NCBI GenBank assembly: GCA_964370375.1 | Contig: CAYJIX010000056.1 | Coordinates: 1 to 13,583, forward strand | Length of the DNA stretch: 13,583 nucleotides | Direction: 5' to 3' | DNA from: CAYJIX01 sp964370375 | Lineage (GTDB): Bacteria > Desulfobacterota > Desulfovibrionia > Desulfovibrionales > Desulfovibrionaceae | In this document: in pieces, positions 7,916-13,583 of the stretch | Layout: the number at the start of each line of letters is the position of its first letter | Numbering within the stretch: position 1 is the stretch's first letter | Notes under the pieces: model-generated | Seen by the model: the letters and a program-made list of their open reading frames with translations, nothing else | Database searches by the model: none | What the model was told of the DNA's origin: nothing | Translations under genes and position numbers: made by a program

Positions 7916-7939
7916 ATATTTCTGCATTTATCGAAATAT
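7916..7939. promoter_or_regulatory. Putative operator abutting the -35 box
   Basis: ATATTTC (7916-7922) and GAAATAT (7933-7939) are perfect inverted 7-mers separated by 10 nt, ending one base from the permease -35 box. A further ATATTTC (7879-7885) lies near the predicted transcription start. Spaced identical half-sites bracketing a strong promoter suggest a dimeric repressor, for example an ArsR-type regulator encoded elsewhere. The identity of the regulator is inference; no regulator gene is in this window. Confidence 0.5.
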
Positions 7940-7983
7940 AAATTGTGACGAAATCCCTGACCGTTTCAAAACCCACAGTAAGT

Positions 7984-8017
7984 AAAAATCCACCGGCCTA
8001 ACGGGAGGTTTTTTTGG
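7984..8017. terminator. Imperfect terminator-like hairpin
   Basis: An A-run and CC/CCG segments (7984-7996) pair imperfectly with CGG/GG and a T-run (8001-8017) around a GCCTAA loop. It lies just past the perfect terminator of the RNA-binding protein gene and could be a second stop for it, or could shield the permease promoter. Mismatches make this tentative. Confidence 0.3.
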
Positions 8018-8021
8018 CATC

Positions 8022-8055
8022 AAAAAAGGGCATCCTAACTGCTTAGGATGCCCTT
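8022..8055 (-). terminator. Rho-independent terminator of the RNA-binding protein gene
   Basis: AAGGGCATCCTAA (8026-8038) and TTAGGATGCCCTT (8043-8055) form a perfect 13-bp stem with the loop CTGC. On the minus strand the hairpin begins 19 nt after the stop codon and ends in a run of six Ts. Confidence 0.95.
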
Positions 8056-8074
8056 AATGTACTTTATCGCAAAA

Positions 8075-8341
8075 TTAGTAGCGAGGAGGACGCGGAGCGC
8101 GGGGTTTTGCTTCGTTCACGCGCAATGTACGACCGCCAAAGTTGGCATTGTCAAGAGCTTCAATGGCGGCAGTTGCGCCGGGCTCTTCCATTTCAACAAA
8201 ACCAAAACCGCGAGCACGACCGGTTTCACGATCGCTCACAAGCTTAACAACATCAACTGGGCCGTATTCAGCAAACAAACTCTGAATTTGGTCTTCAGTA
8301 GCAGACCAGGGAAGATTTCCCACATAAATAGACTTAGCCAT
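8075..8341 (-). CDS. Single-RRM RNA-binding protein
   Basis: This 88-residue protein consists of one RNA recognition motif plus a short tail. RNP2 is IYVGNL (residues 5-10) and RNP1 is RGFGFVEM (44-51), with the aromatic residues that stack on RNA bases in place. The tail AKPRAPRPPRY is basic and proline-rich, where some homologues carry a longer Gly-rich tail. Such proteins are common in cyanobacteria and some proteobacteria and are often linked to cold or stress responses, but the RNA target here is unknown. The frame stays open upstream to an ATG at 8434. The start at 8341 is chosen because GAGAGGT lies about seven nt before it and MAKSIYVGNLPW is the usual family N-terminus. It is monocistronic, with a strong terminator. 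Confidence 0.93.
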   Translation of the reverse strand: MAKSIYVGNLPWSATEDQIQSLFAEYGPVDVVKLVSDRETGRARGFGFVEMEEPGATAAIEALDNANFGGRTLRVNEAKPRAPRPPRY

Positions 8342-8769
8342 TAAAAAACCTCTCAAAAAATAAGACACTTTCCCGCACCGCTTGCTACTCAACCACTTGA
8401 GCTCAGCACGGCTCCTCAACCAAAGAACTGACAAAGAATGAATAAAATGTCAATACCTTTACGAAAAATTCTTTGTTTTTCTACGCTTATAGTGGTGAGA
8501 GGACAGGGCAATTTTTTCAACACTAAAAAAAAAATACATCTTATATACAACATGTTACAGCTTTATTACAGGCTTGCGCATGTTCTTTACGTAAGCTTTT
8601 GCAATGGCAATATTTTTTTTAAAGATCGCACGCCATGGACCGACACAAGCCGTAAAAAACGCCTGACAGGCAAAAACCACAACGACAACCTTGTTGTTTT
8701 TTCTTAACTACGGATGCACCACTCACCTGCCCCTACAATTTGACCCACGCTTTTTTTTGATGTAGAGTT
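8342..8769. other. Divergent intergenic region (428 bp)
   Basis: This region contains the leader of the minus-strand RRM gene and the upstream region of the plus-strand membrane-protein gene. I see AGAGGT just before the RRM start and a consensus -35 (TTGACA on the minus strand, 8453-8448) without a convincing -10. There is an A-run and TATATA around 8524-8550. A weak hairpin ACAAC/GTTGT (8679-8683/8693-8697) is followed by Ts. A plus-strand open frame at 8438-8707 has no recognisable features and is not called. Confidence 0.5.
8740..8768 (+). promoter_or_regulatory. Candidate promoter of the 1031-residue membrane protein
   Basis: TTGACC (8740-8745) and TAGAGT (8763-8768) are separated by 17 nt and match the sigma70 boxes at five and four positions. 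Initiation would be near 8775, just inside the longest open frame, which bears on which start codon is used. Confidence 0.45.
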
Positions 8770-11700
8770 TTGAAAGCATTGCATAAGCTTATTGGCATCC
8801 CCTTAGCAGAGATTTGCGAAAAGCGTCAATTTCAACAGGCTGACAGGGTAGCTATGATGAACGTTTTTTTTGATAAAGAAGATTATGAATTTCAGCTCAT
8901 GGTCAATAAAACCATGGACTCTGACCTTTCGCAATCAGCGCACTATAAACCGACAAGCTACATGAGCCTTCACCCCCATGGTATTGTGGAATTGACCACA
9001 TCCCATGCTTTACGCATTGCCCATGCTGTTATCAACCTGCTAGACAGCCTTGAAATAGGCCATGTGGAAGATCGCTTGCACGCCTTGCGAGCGCTGCATG
9101 ATGAAGTGTTGCACAGCGCCACAAACTCGTTCCGCTACAATACAGGCCGCGTTCTTATACAGATCATGAAAAACATCGTGCGTGCGCGCCATGACACACA
9201 CAAGCAGCTGTGCCTGATCCATGATTTTCGCCGTGCAGCTTCTGGCAATCCAAGGGTTGTGCGCAACTACCTTGCCGAATACAATTTGTTAGAAATGCCG
9301 GAAGCATGGAACCAACTTGCCATGGATCACCATGTGCATGACGCCAATACCAAAGGCCGCAAAAACCCCACCCACCTGATCATGGATGCATGGGTTAAGG
9401 GGATCCGCTCATTAACGGTTGTGTACTACAACTACATAGAACCAAATGCCGCCAAAGAGCTTTTAGAAGCCGCCAAAATCATGGGCATTGCTGTTCAAAT
9501 CGGCCTTGAGTTTTCCTCACGCTTTAGGGATAAGCCTGTGCGGTTTATGTGGATTCCCCATGGTATCGACGATACAAAGGCTTTGCTCAGCTTTTTAGAA
9601 GCGCCTGCAACTGTTGCGCTTATGGATGCCGGGCGTGAAGCCTCCAAATGGATGGAACGCCATGTGCTACACACCCTAAACCATTGGAACAAGACGCACC
9701 GCGCAAGCCTAGCCCGCGAACTTGGCATTACGCTTCCCCCTTTGCATGAGGATGCCTTTCTTACCTTTGTGGGAATGGGGCAAGCTTCGTACCTGCACCT
9801 TGCTGAATATATTCACAAAACAGTTCTGCCGCTTCTTGAAAAACGCGCGCAAGAAATCCATTCAATCCTTGCAGATGAAAATAGTGCCGATACCACGCGC
9901 CACAGCTTGGAAGAATTGCTCAAACAGCTTGATTGCCTCACTCCGGAAGTACTGTTGGAACATTGGATCAAGCCTGAAAGCGTGACGCCCTTAGCAGCTA
10001 TTGACAACAGCGACACGCCTTTTGTGTTGCGCCTGCCACCTCAGGATTTGCTCACATGGCTTGCTGAACTACGCAGCACCTATTGTATCACCTTGCAACT
10101 TGCCAATTTAACACAAGAAGACGTCTTGGAATTATTATGGGATTGTGAGGGCATGATCACACACCTTGAGCTGTTCAACTTTAAAGAATGGCAAGAAGGG
10201 CACCTTACGAACCTTGAAGATATAGGCAAGCTTCAACAAGCCATTAACGAAGGCAGCGCGTTGCAATTAAAGCAAATCATCCGCAGTATGCTGTGCACCA
10301 TGGAGGCGCGCACAAGCAACGCACAAAAGGAACGCTGCGAAAAATTCCGTACCATTTTACGCAACATCCCTACCCTGCAACGCCCCTATAAAACCATTCC
10401 CCTTGGCGAATATATCGGTACAGATTCCACAAGCCATGCTAACTATCGCCACGGCATGGGCCTTGTGGTGCCTGCGACCTTGCCGCCAAAGGCCCGAGCA
10501 GCCCTTACCAAGCACAGCGCAAAACCCATGCCCATTCCCATACGCCTTAGCCTTGCCCTGAACGAATCCTATACCGAATCAAAAAGAAGCACAGCTAAAT
10601 CTGCCATAACGCGGTTTTTGCAAAAAATTCCGGGTTGCCAAAAAATGGGCCTTGTTTGTACCAGCCGCTGGCACGCAACCGCTGCAAAGATATGCCCCTT
10701 GGAAGAAGCCAACGTCTTTACCATGGACGGCATTGCAGGGGTTCCCCACAACAACCTCTTGCAACTACAACCAAGCAAAAAAAACGCTACCCCAAAAAGG
10801 CCAAGCCTGTTGTACCTTAACACCTCTGTGGCCAATATATTGCGCGTGCTTTTTGGCTTTATCCCTGCCATGGCAGCGTTTATCCATACGCAAGAATGGT
10901 GGTTTTTGGCCTTTTTTGGAGCTGTTATCTGGTTTGCCATCACAGGGCTTCGCAATATTGCGCAAGCGGTGCTTGGCGGCGGCGGCCTTGGTCAATCGTC
11001 GTTATTGCGCTGGAATAATTATGTTAACTGGACACGACTTTGCGATTCGCTCATGTATACAGGTTGGTCTGTGGTGCTGCTTGAATGGGGGATTCGCAGT
11101 ACCCTTTTGGATAAAACCCTTGGGTTTACCGTAAGCAACCATTATTTGCTTATTTTTACCATCATTGCCATGGCTAATGGCCTCTACATTGCCACGCACA
11201 ATATTTTTAGAGGCTTTCCAAAGGAAGCTGTCATAGGAAACCTGTTCAGAAGCGTGCTTGCCATCCCCATTGCCGTGGTCTATTTTGACCTGCTTGTATG
11301 GATCCTTTTACTGTCGGGCATGGACAATCCCGATGTATGGCTACAACCTGGCTCTGCCATCATCACAAAAGCTGCCTCTGATACCATTGCAGGCTTGATT
11401 GAAGGCTTTGCCGATAAACGCCATAATCGTCGCCTGCGTGAATGGGATTACAAAACCAAATTGGCACAGCTTTTTGATTGCTATTCAAAGCTGGAACTGG
11501 CCTTTCCCGAACACGACATCCTGTACCTTTTGGCAAGGCCGCAAAAGTTCGTGCGCCTTATCTCATCCTCACACAAAGATATGCAACGCGCTGTTATCAT
11601 TAACGCCTTAGACTTGTTATATTTTTGGTACTACCTGCCCTATGCCCAGCAAACACTAAAAACAATCTTGCCCAAAATGACCCGCGAAGAACGCGTTATC

Positions 11701-11865
11701 CTAGCCAGATCTCAGCTTATTTTAGTACGAATACGCACAGTCAGTCAGCTTTTTGTTGATGGATTGCTAGGGAAAAAATTTGCCCGCGCGCTTTCTCTTT
11801 ACCTTGACCGCCATGAAGATTATATTCAGGCTCTTAACAAAATCTGTGCCGCGCCCCAGCGCTAA
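8770..11865 (+). CDS. Large membrane protein of unknown function with PHP-like N-terminal segment
   Basis: I do not recognise a named family. The 1031-residue frame has a soluble N-terminal part (about 1-680) and a membrane part. Residues 186-191 read DHHVHD, followed by KNPTHLIMDAWVKGIRSLTV and, near 224-248, a helix-strand ending GIAVQIGLEFS. This order (H-x-H, then A/G-rich helix, then G-x-E) resembles the start of PHP phosphoesterase domains, but later metal ligands are not obvious. Residues ~90-160 are His/Arg-rich helices. Hydrophobic helices lie at about 686-705, 709-726, 758-775, 791-808 and 824-850, with a GGGGLG loop at 736-741. A basic, helical C-terminal domain follows (~880-1031). 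The frame starts with TTG at 8770, without a good ribosome binding site and ahead of the likely transcription start. ATGs at 8854 and 8857 are preceded by AGGG (8845-8848) and may be the real start. It is probably co-transcribed with holB 85 nt downstream. Confidence 0.8.
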   Translation: MKALHKLIGIPLAEICEKRQFQQADRVAMMNVFFDKEDYEFQLMVNKTMDSDLSQSAHYKPTSYMSLHPHGIVELTTSHALRIAHAVINLLDSLEIGHVEDRLHALRALHDEVLHSATNSFRYNTGRVLIQIMKNIVRARHDTHKQLCLIHDFRRAASGNPRVVRNYLAEYNLLEMPEAWNQLAMDHHVHDANTKGRKNPTHLIMDAWVKGIRSLTVVYYNYIEPNAAKELLEAAKIMGIAVQIGLEFSSRFRDKPVRFMWIPHGIDDTKALLSFLEAPATVALMDAGREASKWMERHVLHTLNHWNKTHRASLARELGITLPPLHEDAFLTFVGMGQASYLHLAEYIHKTVLPLLEKRAQEIHSILADENSADTTRHSLEELLKQLDCLTPEVLLEHWIKPESVTPLAAIDNSDTPFVLRLPPQDLLTWLAELRSTYCITLQLANLTQEDVLELLWDCEGMITHLELFNFKEWQEGHLTNLEDIGKLQQAINEGSALQLKQIIRSMLCTMEARTSNAQKERCEKFRTILRNIPTLQRPYKTIPLGEYIGTDSTSHANYRHGMGLVVPATLPPKARAALTKHSAKPMPIPIRLSLALNESYTESKRSTAKSAITRFLQKIPGCQKMGLVCTSRWHATAAKICPLEEANVFTMDGIAGVPHNNLLQLQPSKKNATPKRPSLLYLNTSVANILRVLFGFIPAMAAFIHTQEWWFLAFFGAVIWFAITGLRNIAQAVLGGGGLGQSSLLRWNNYVNWTRLCDSLMYTGWSVVLLEWGIRSTLLDKTLGFTVSNHYLLIFTIIAMANGLYIATHNIFRGFPKEAVIGNLFRSVLAIPIAVVYFDLLVWILLLSGMDNPDVWLQPGSAIITKAASDTIAGLIEGFADKRHNRRLREWDYKTKLAQLFDCYSKLELAFPEHDILYLLARPQKFVRLISSSHKDMQRAVIINALDLLYFWYYLPYAQQTLKTILPKMTREERVILARSQLILVRIRTVSQLFVDGLLGKKFARALSLYLDRHEDYIQALNKICAAPQR

Positions 11866-11873
11866 GCGACTGA

Positions 11874-11903
11874 CACAGGCAAAAAAGCTTGCTCATGCCT
11901 GTG
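11874..11903 (+). other. Hairpin in the spacer before holB
   Basis: CACAGGC (11874-11880) pairs with GCCTGTG (11897-11903). The alternative pairing GCTTG (11887-11891) with CAAGC (11904-11908) is mutually exclusive with it. Neither is followed by a U-tract, so it is not a clear terminator and read-through into holB is likely. Confidence 0.35.
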
Positions 11904-11919
11904 CAAGCCTTTACAGCAT

Positions 11920-11938
11920 CTATAACCAATATTTATAG
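11920..11938 (+). other. Small hairpin just upstream of the holB start
   Basis: CTATAA (11920-11925) and TTATAG (11933-11938) form a 6-bp AT-rich stem with a 7-nt loop, ending 12 nt before the ATG. No recognisable ribosome binding site lies between it and the start. Confidence 0.3.
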
Positions 11939-11950
11939 CACGAGCCACAC

Positions 11951-12889
11951 ATGCCCCCTGCCAAACGCTCTAAAGCTGAACCAAGCACCCCTGACCTGCC
12001 GGATCTACAAACTGCAAGCGCAGCCTTTGCCCCTGCCCTTGCCTTGTCCCAAGAACGAGTCCTTCAGACGTTAAAAAATCTTGGCAGTGACCCACCGCAA
12101 GTGCTGATACTAGAAGGCGGATCAGAGCAGGAACGCTTTGCCACTGCCCTTTGGTACACAGCTCGACTTAACTGCCAAGCTGCCAACGCCCCGTGCCTAG
12201 AATGCCCCACCTGCCTACAAATTGGCGGCATGATCTTTCATGATATACATATCTTGGACGGACGGCTTGGAAGCATTAAAATTGCAGAAGTGCGCGAACT
12301 GCGTAAAATCTTTGCCGAGGCTCCGCGCAGCATAGGCACGCGAGTGATCGTTTTGGCAGAAGCGCAAGCCCTAGGCATTGCTGCCGCCAATGCCTTGCTC
12401 AAATCCTTGGAAGAGCCGCGCAAAAACCTCTGCTTTTTACTACTCGCACCACAACGTGAACAGCTTTTGCCAACCCTTGTATCCAGAGGATGGGTTCTTG
12501 CCTTGCCATGGCCCACCGCAGATGACGCTCAAATCAATGCCGAGCTTTTGGAATGGCAACAAGAACTTGCAACATTCATCACCTCTGGCACGGGTTGGTT
12601 TAGCAAAACATCCGCTAAAGGGGCTGCAACGGTGCCCATTGCCCGTGACCTTGTGTTGGCCATACAGCGAGCCCTTCTTAGCACGGTACACCCAAAGACC
12701 AATACGGCCCCATTGGCCGCCTGTTTTACCCATTTTCCGCCGGCTGCTATCTTGTATGTGAGCCATGTTTTGCAGCAAGCAGAGCTATCGCTTGGGTATA
12801 GTGTCAATCCGGCGCTGGTGCTTGACTGGATGGCCACGCGATTGCATACTGCCGCGCGCAATGTTCAGCAAAGAAGGGCTAAAATGTAG
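11951..12889 (+). CDS. holB: DNA polymerase III delta'-like clamp-loader subunit
   Basis: The 312-residue protein matches the AAA+ delta' / DnaX family. A four-cysteine zinc module C75-x6-C82-x2-C85-x2-C88 lies where clamp-loader subunits have it. It is followed by FHDIHILDGRLGSIKIAEVRELRKIF (95-121) and the sensor-containing VIVLAEAQALGIAAANALLKSLEEP (132-156), then FLLLAP and LVSRG (176-180). The Walker A position reads LEGGSEQERFAT (54-65), so the P-loop is absent, as expected for delta', which does not hydrolyse ATP. The usual S-R-C finger reads S-R-G. The N-terminal ~30 residues are Pro/Ala-rich and family-atypical. The C-terminal ~110 residues are helical and divergent, as in delta' collar domains. 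The start ATG at 11951 is the only one available before the domain; an in-frame stop lies at 11936. No clear ribosome binding site is visible. Confidence 0.85.
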   Translation: MPPAKRSKAEPSTPDLPDLQTASAAFAPALALSQERVLQTLKNLGSDPPQVLILEGGSEQERFATALWYTARLNCQAANAPCLECPTCLQIGGMIFHDIHILDGRLGSIKIAEVRELRKIFAEAPRSIGTRVIVLAEAQALGIAAANALLKSLEEPRKNLCFLLLAPQREQLLPTLVSRGWVLALPWPTADDAQINAELLEWQQELATFITSGTGWFSKTSAKGAATVPIARDLVLAIQRALLSTVHPKTNTAPLAACFTHFPPAAILYVSHVLQQAELSLGYSVNPALVLDWMATRLHTAARNVQQRRAKM

Positions 12890-12927
12890 CTGGGTGATTG
12901 TGTCGCGCTGTCGCGCTGTGCATGTTC

Positions 12928-13002
12928 TTTTGTGGTATTTGCGCGAAATTTAACTTGCTCAGGATACAACAAAAAATCTTATAATTTCGCAATACCACAA
13001 AA
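12928..13002. repeat. Long inverted repeat / hairpin downstream of holB
   Basis: TTTTGTGGTATT (12928-12939) pairs with AATACCACAAAA (12991-13002), and GCGAAATT (12943-12950) with AATTTCGC (12983-12990). This gives 20 perfect base pairs interrupted only by a 3-nt bulge, with a 32-nt loop. It starts 39 nt after the holB stop. It may end holB transcripts or protect their 3' ends, though no U-tract follows immediately. A small mobile-repeat origin is an alternative. Confidence 0.7.
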
Positions 13003-13119
13003 ACCAGCATCCGTTTTTTTGCGCTGCATGATAATATTTGTTTCCGCTTTTTCCTTTCAATATAAGGATGCGCTGACGCGCATATGCTGTTATGGTTCAA
13101 GCAGCGCGTAGCACGACAA

Positions 13120-13273
13120 CTTCCTTGCCTCCAACCCCTTTTGAGCCACCTGCGAAAAATAAAGGCTTAGGGAAGGAATAAAAACAAATCTCTTGATTGC
13201 ACGTAGTGCCACCTCTCCCCCCCCTTGCGATAAGGGGGGGGAATGAGAAGGGGGGGGGATTTCGAGAACCCGT
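13120..13273. repeat. Intergenic repeat, copy 1 (154 bp)
   Basis: It shares a left block (13134-13160, 27 nt identical to 13383-13409, with weaker similarity back to 13120). It also shares a right block (13211-13273, identical to 13471-13533 except for G-run lengths). The middle 50 nt differ. The right block holds a hairpin C8-TT / loop GCGAT / AA-G8 (13217-13241) and a second G9 run (13250-13258). Confidence 0.85.
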
Positions 13274-13307
13274 ATCAGATGGCTGAAAAGGGGTGGTATG
13301 CTTTGTC

Positions 13308-13370
13308 AGACTCGTTTTTTCTCTTGGCATGGACCAAAGAGTCCTATGCCTTCAAGAAAAAACTTCGTCT
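13308..13370. repeat. Long hairpin between the two repeat copies
   Basis: AGAC (13308-13311) pairs with GTCT (13367-13370). GTTTTTTCT (13314-13322) pairs with AGAAAAAAC (13355-13363). GGCAT/ATGCC (13326-13330/13346-13350) and GGAC/GTCC (13331-13334/13341-13344) close on the loop CAAAGA. Internal loops are small. Confidence 0.65.
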
Positions 13371-13533
13371 TCCTCGCCTCTCACCCCTTTTGAGCCACCT
13401 GCGAAAAATGAAAAATTGAGGAAGAAGTAAAAAAACATTTCCCTTAATCTTTCAAGTTGCGCAAAGCGCAACCTCTCCCCCCCCTTGCGATAAGGGGGGG
13501 GGAATGAGAAGGGGGGGGATTTCGAGAACCCGT
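13369..13533. repeat. Intergenic repeat, copy 2 (165 bp)
   Basis: Same orientation and block order as copy 1, with an 11-nt longer middle. It carries the hairpin GTTGCGC/GCGCAAC (13456-13462/13466-13472), then C8-TT / GCGAT / AA-G9 (13477-13502) and a G8 run (13511-13518). It abuts a T7 run and the right terminal inverted repeat. Confidence 0.85.
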
Positions 13534-13583
13534 TTTTTTGCATCCTTATATTGATAGGCTAGACAAGGTGTGGTGCCCATATG

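Larger units (their letters stand above)
13011..13541. repeat. 12-bp direct repeat bracketing the repeat block
   Basis: CCGTTTTTTTGC occurs at 13011-13022 and again at 13530-13541, at the two sides of the repeat block. It may be chance given the T-run, or a recombination or insertion footprint. Confidence 0.3.
13057..13554. repeat. MITE-like or structured noncoding unit with 15-bp terminal inverted repeats
   Basis: TCAATATAAGGATGC (13057-13071) is the exact reverse complement of the sequence at 13540-13554. The 498-bp unit between contains two diverged direct copies of an internal repeat and a central hairpin, and no gene. No clear target-site duplication flanks it. It could be a nonautonomous mobile element, a composite of dispersed intergenic repeats, or a structured RNA closed by a terminal helix. 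Confidence 0.55.
12890..13583. other. Gene-free, repeat- and hairpin-rich region
   Basis: No protein-coding gene is supported in these 694 bases. Open frames on either strand arise from the low-complexity repeats and lack ribosome binding sites. Contents are a tandem TGTCGCGC duplication (12901-12916), a long hairpin, and a ~500-bp unit with inverted ends holding two repeat copies; these are listed separately. An ATG occupies the last three bases (13581-13583) and could begin a gene beyond the edge, but this cannot be judged. Confidence 0.6.

Noticed and set aside
8438..8707. 89-codon plus-strand frame in the divergent intergenic region
   Set aside because: Compositionally odd (poly-Lys from an A-run), no ribosome binding site, and it lies across the RRM-gene promoter region.
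13120..13533. Repeats considered as a CRISPR array
   Set aside because: Only two units, each far too long, with diverged interiors and no short regular repeat-spacer pattern or cas genes.
13097..13543. Two minus-strand frames with similar Pro/Gly-rich products (SFPP, GGSKGV)
   Set aside because: They are translations of the noncoding repeat copies; similarity reflects the DNA repeat, not a gene family.

Overview
The window looks like chromosomal DNA of a Gram-negative bacterium. A large autotransporter ends in an outer-membrane beta-barrel with a terminal phenylalanine, and there are housekeeping genes for a Xer-type recombinase and for DNA polymerase III delta'. The small single-RRM protein, the permease and the overall flavour suggest a Desulfovibrio-like member of the Desulfobacterota. 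That placement is inference only, because no rRNA or other marker gene is present.

Left part (1-4627, all minus strand): a XerC/XerD-type tyrosine recombinase whose C-terminus lies beyond the left edge, preceded in the same direction by a 1203-residue type V autotransporter. The gap between them holds two hairpins and a weak promoter. An AT-rich accessory patch follows (about 4630-6640). It contains a plus-strand C-terminal scrap of a mobile-element integrase and a minus-strand gene pair (a small two-helix membrane protein overlapping a GNAT acetyltransferase by 23 nt). It ends at a strong terminator, and it looks like the residue of a horizontally acquired insertion.

Middle (6645-8341, minus strand): a YraQ/ArsP-type permease with an unusual central linker carrying seven Cys-Cys pairs. 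Its consensus-like promoter is embedded in inverted repeats, which suggests metal(loid)-responsive control. Next is a single-RRM RNA-binding protein followed by a textbook terminator. A 428-bp divergent promoter region separates it from the plus-strand genes.

Right part (8770-12889, plus strand): a 1031-residue membrane protein of unknown function whose N-terminal half contains a PHP-like segment, followed after 85 nt by a delta'-like clamp-loader subunit (holB). The pair is probably co-transcribed.

The last ~690 bases carry no convincing gene but are full of structure. There is a long hairpin after holB, then a ~500-bp unit bounded by a perfect 15-bp inverted repeat. That unit contains two diverged copies of a ~155-165 bp repeat with C8/G8 hairpins, separated by a further long hairpin. 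This noncoding block and the Cys-rich permease are the most unusual things in the window.
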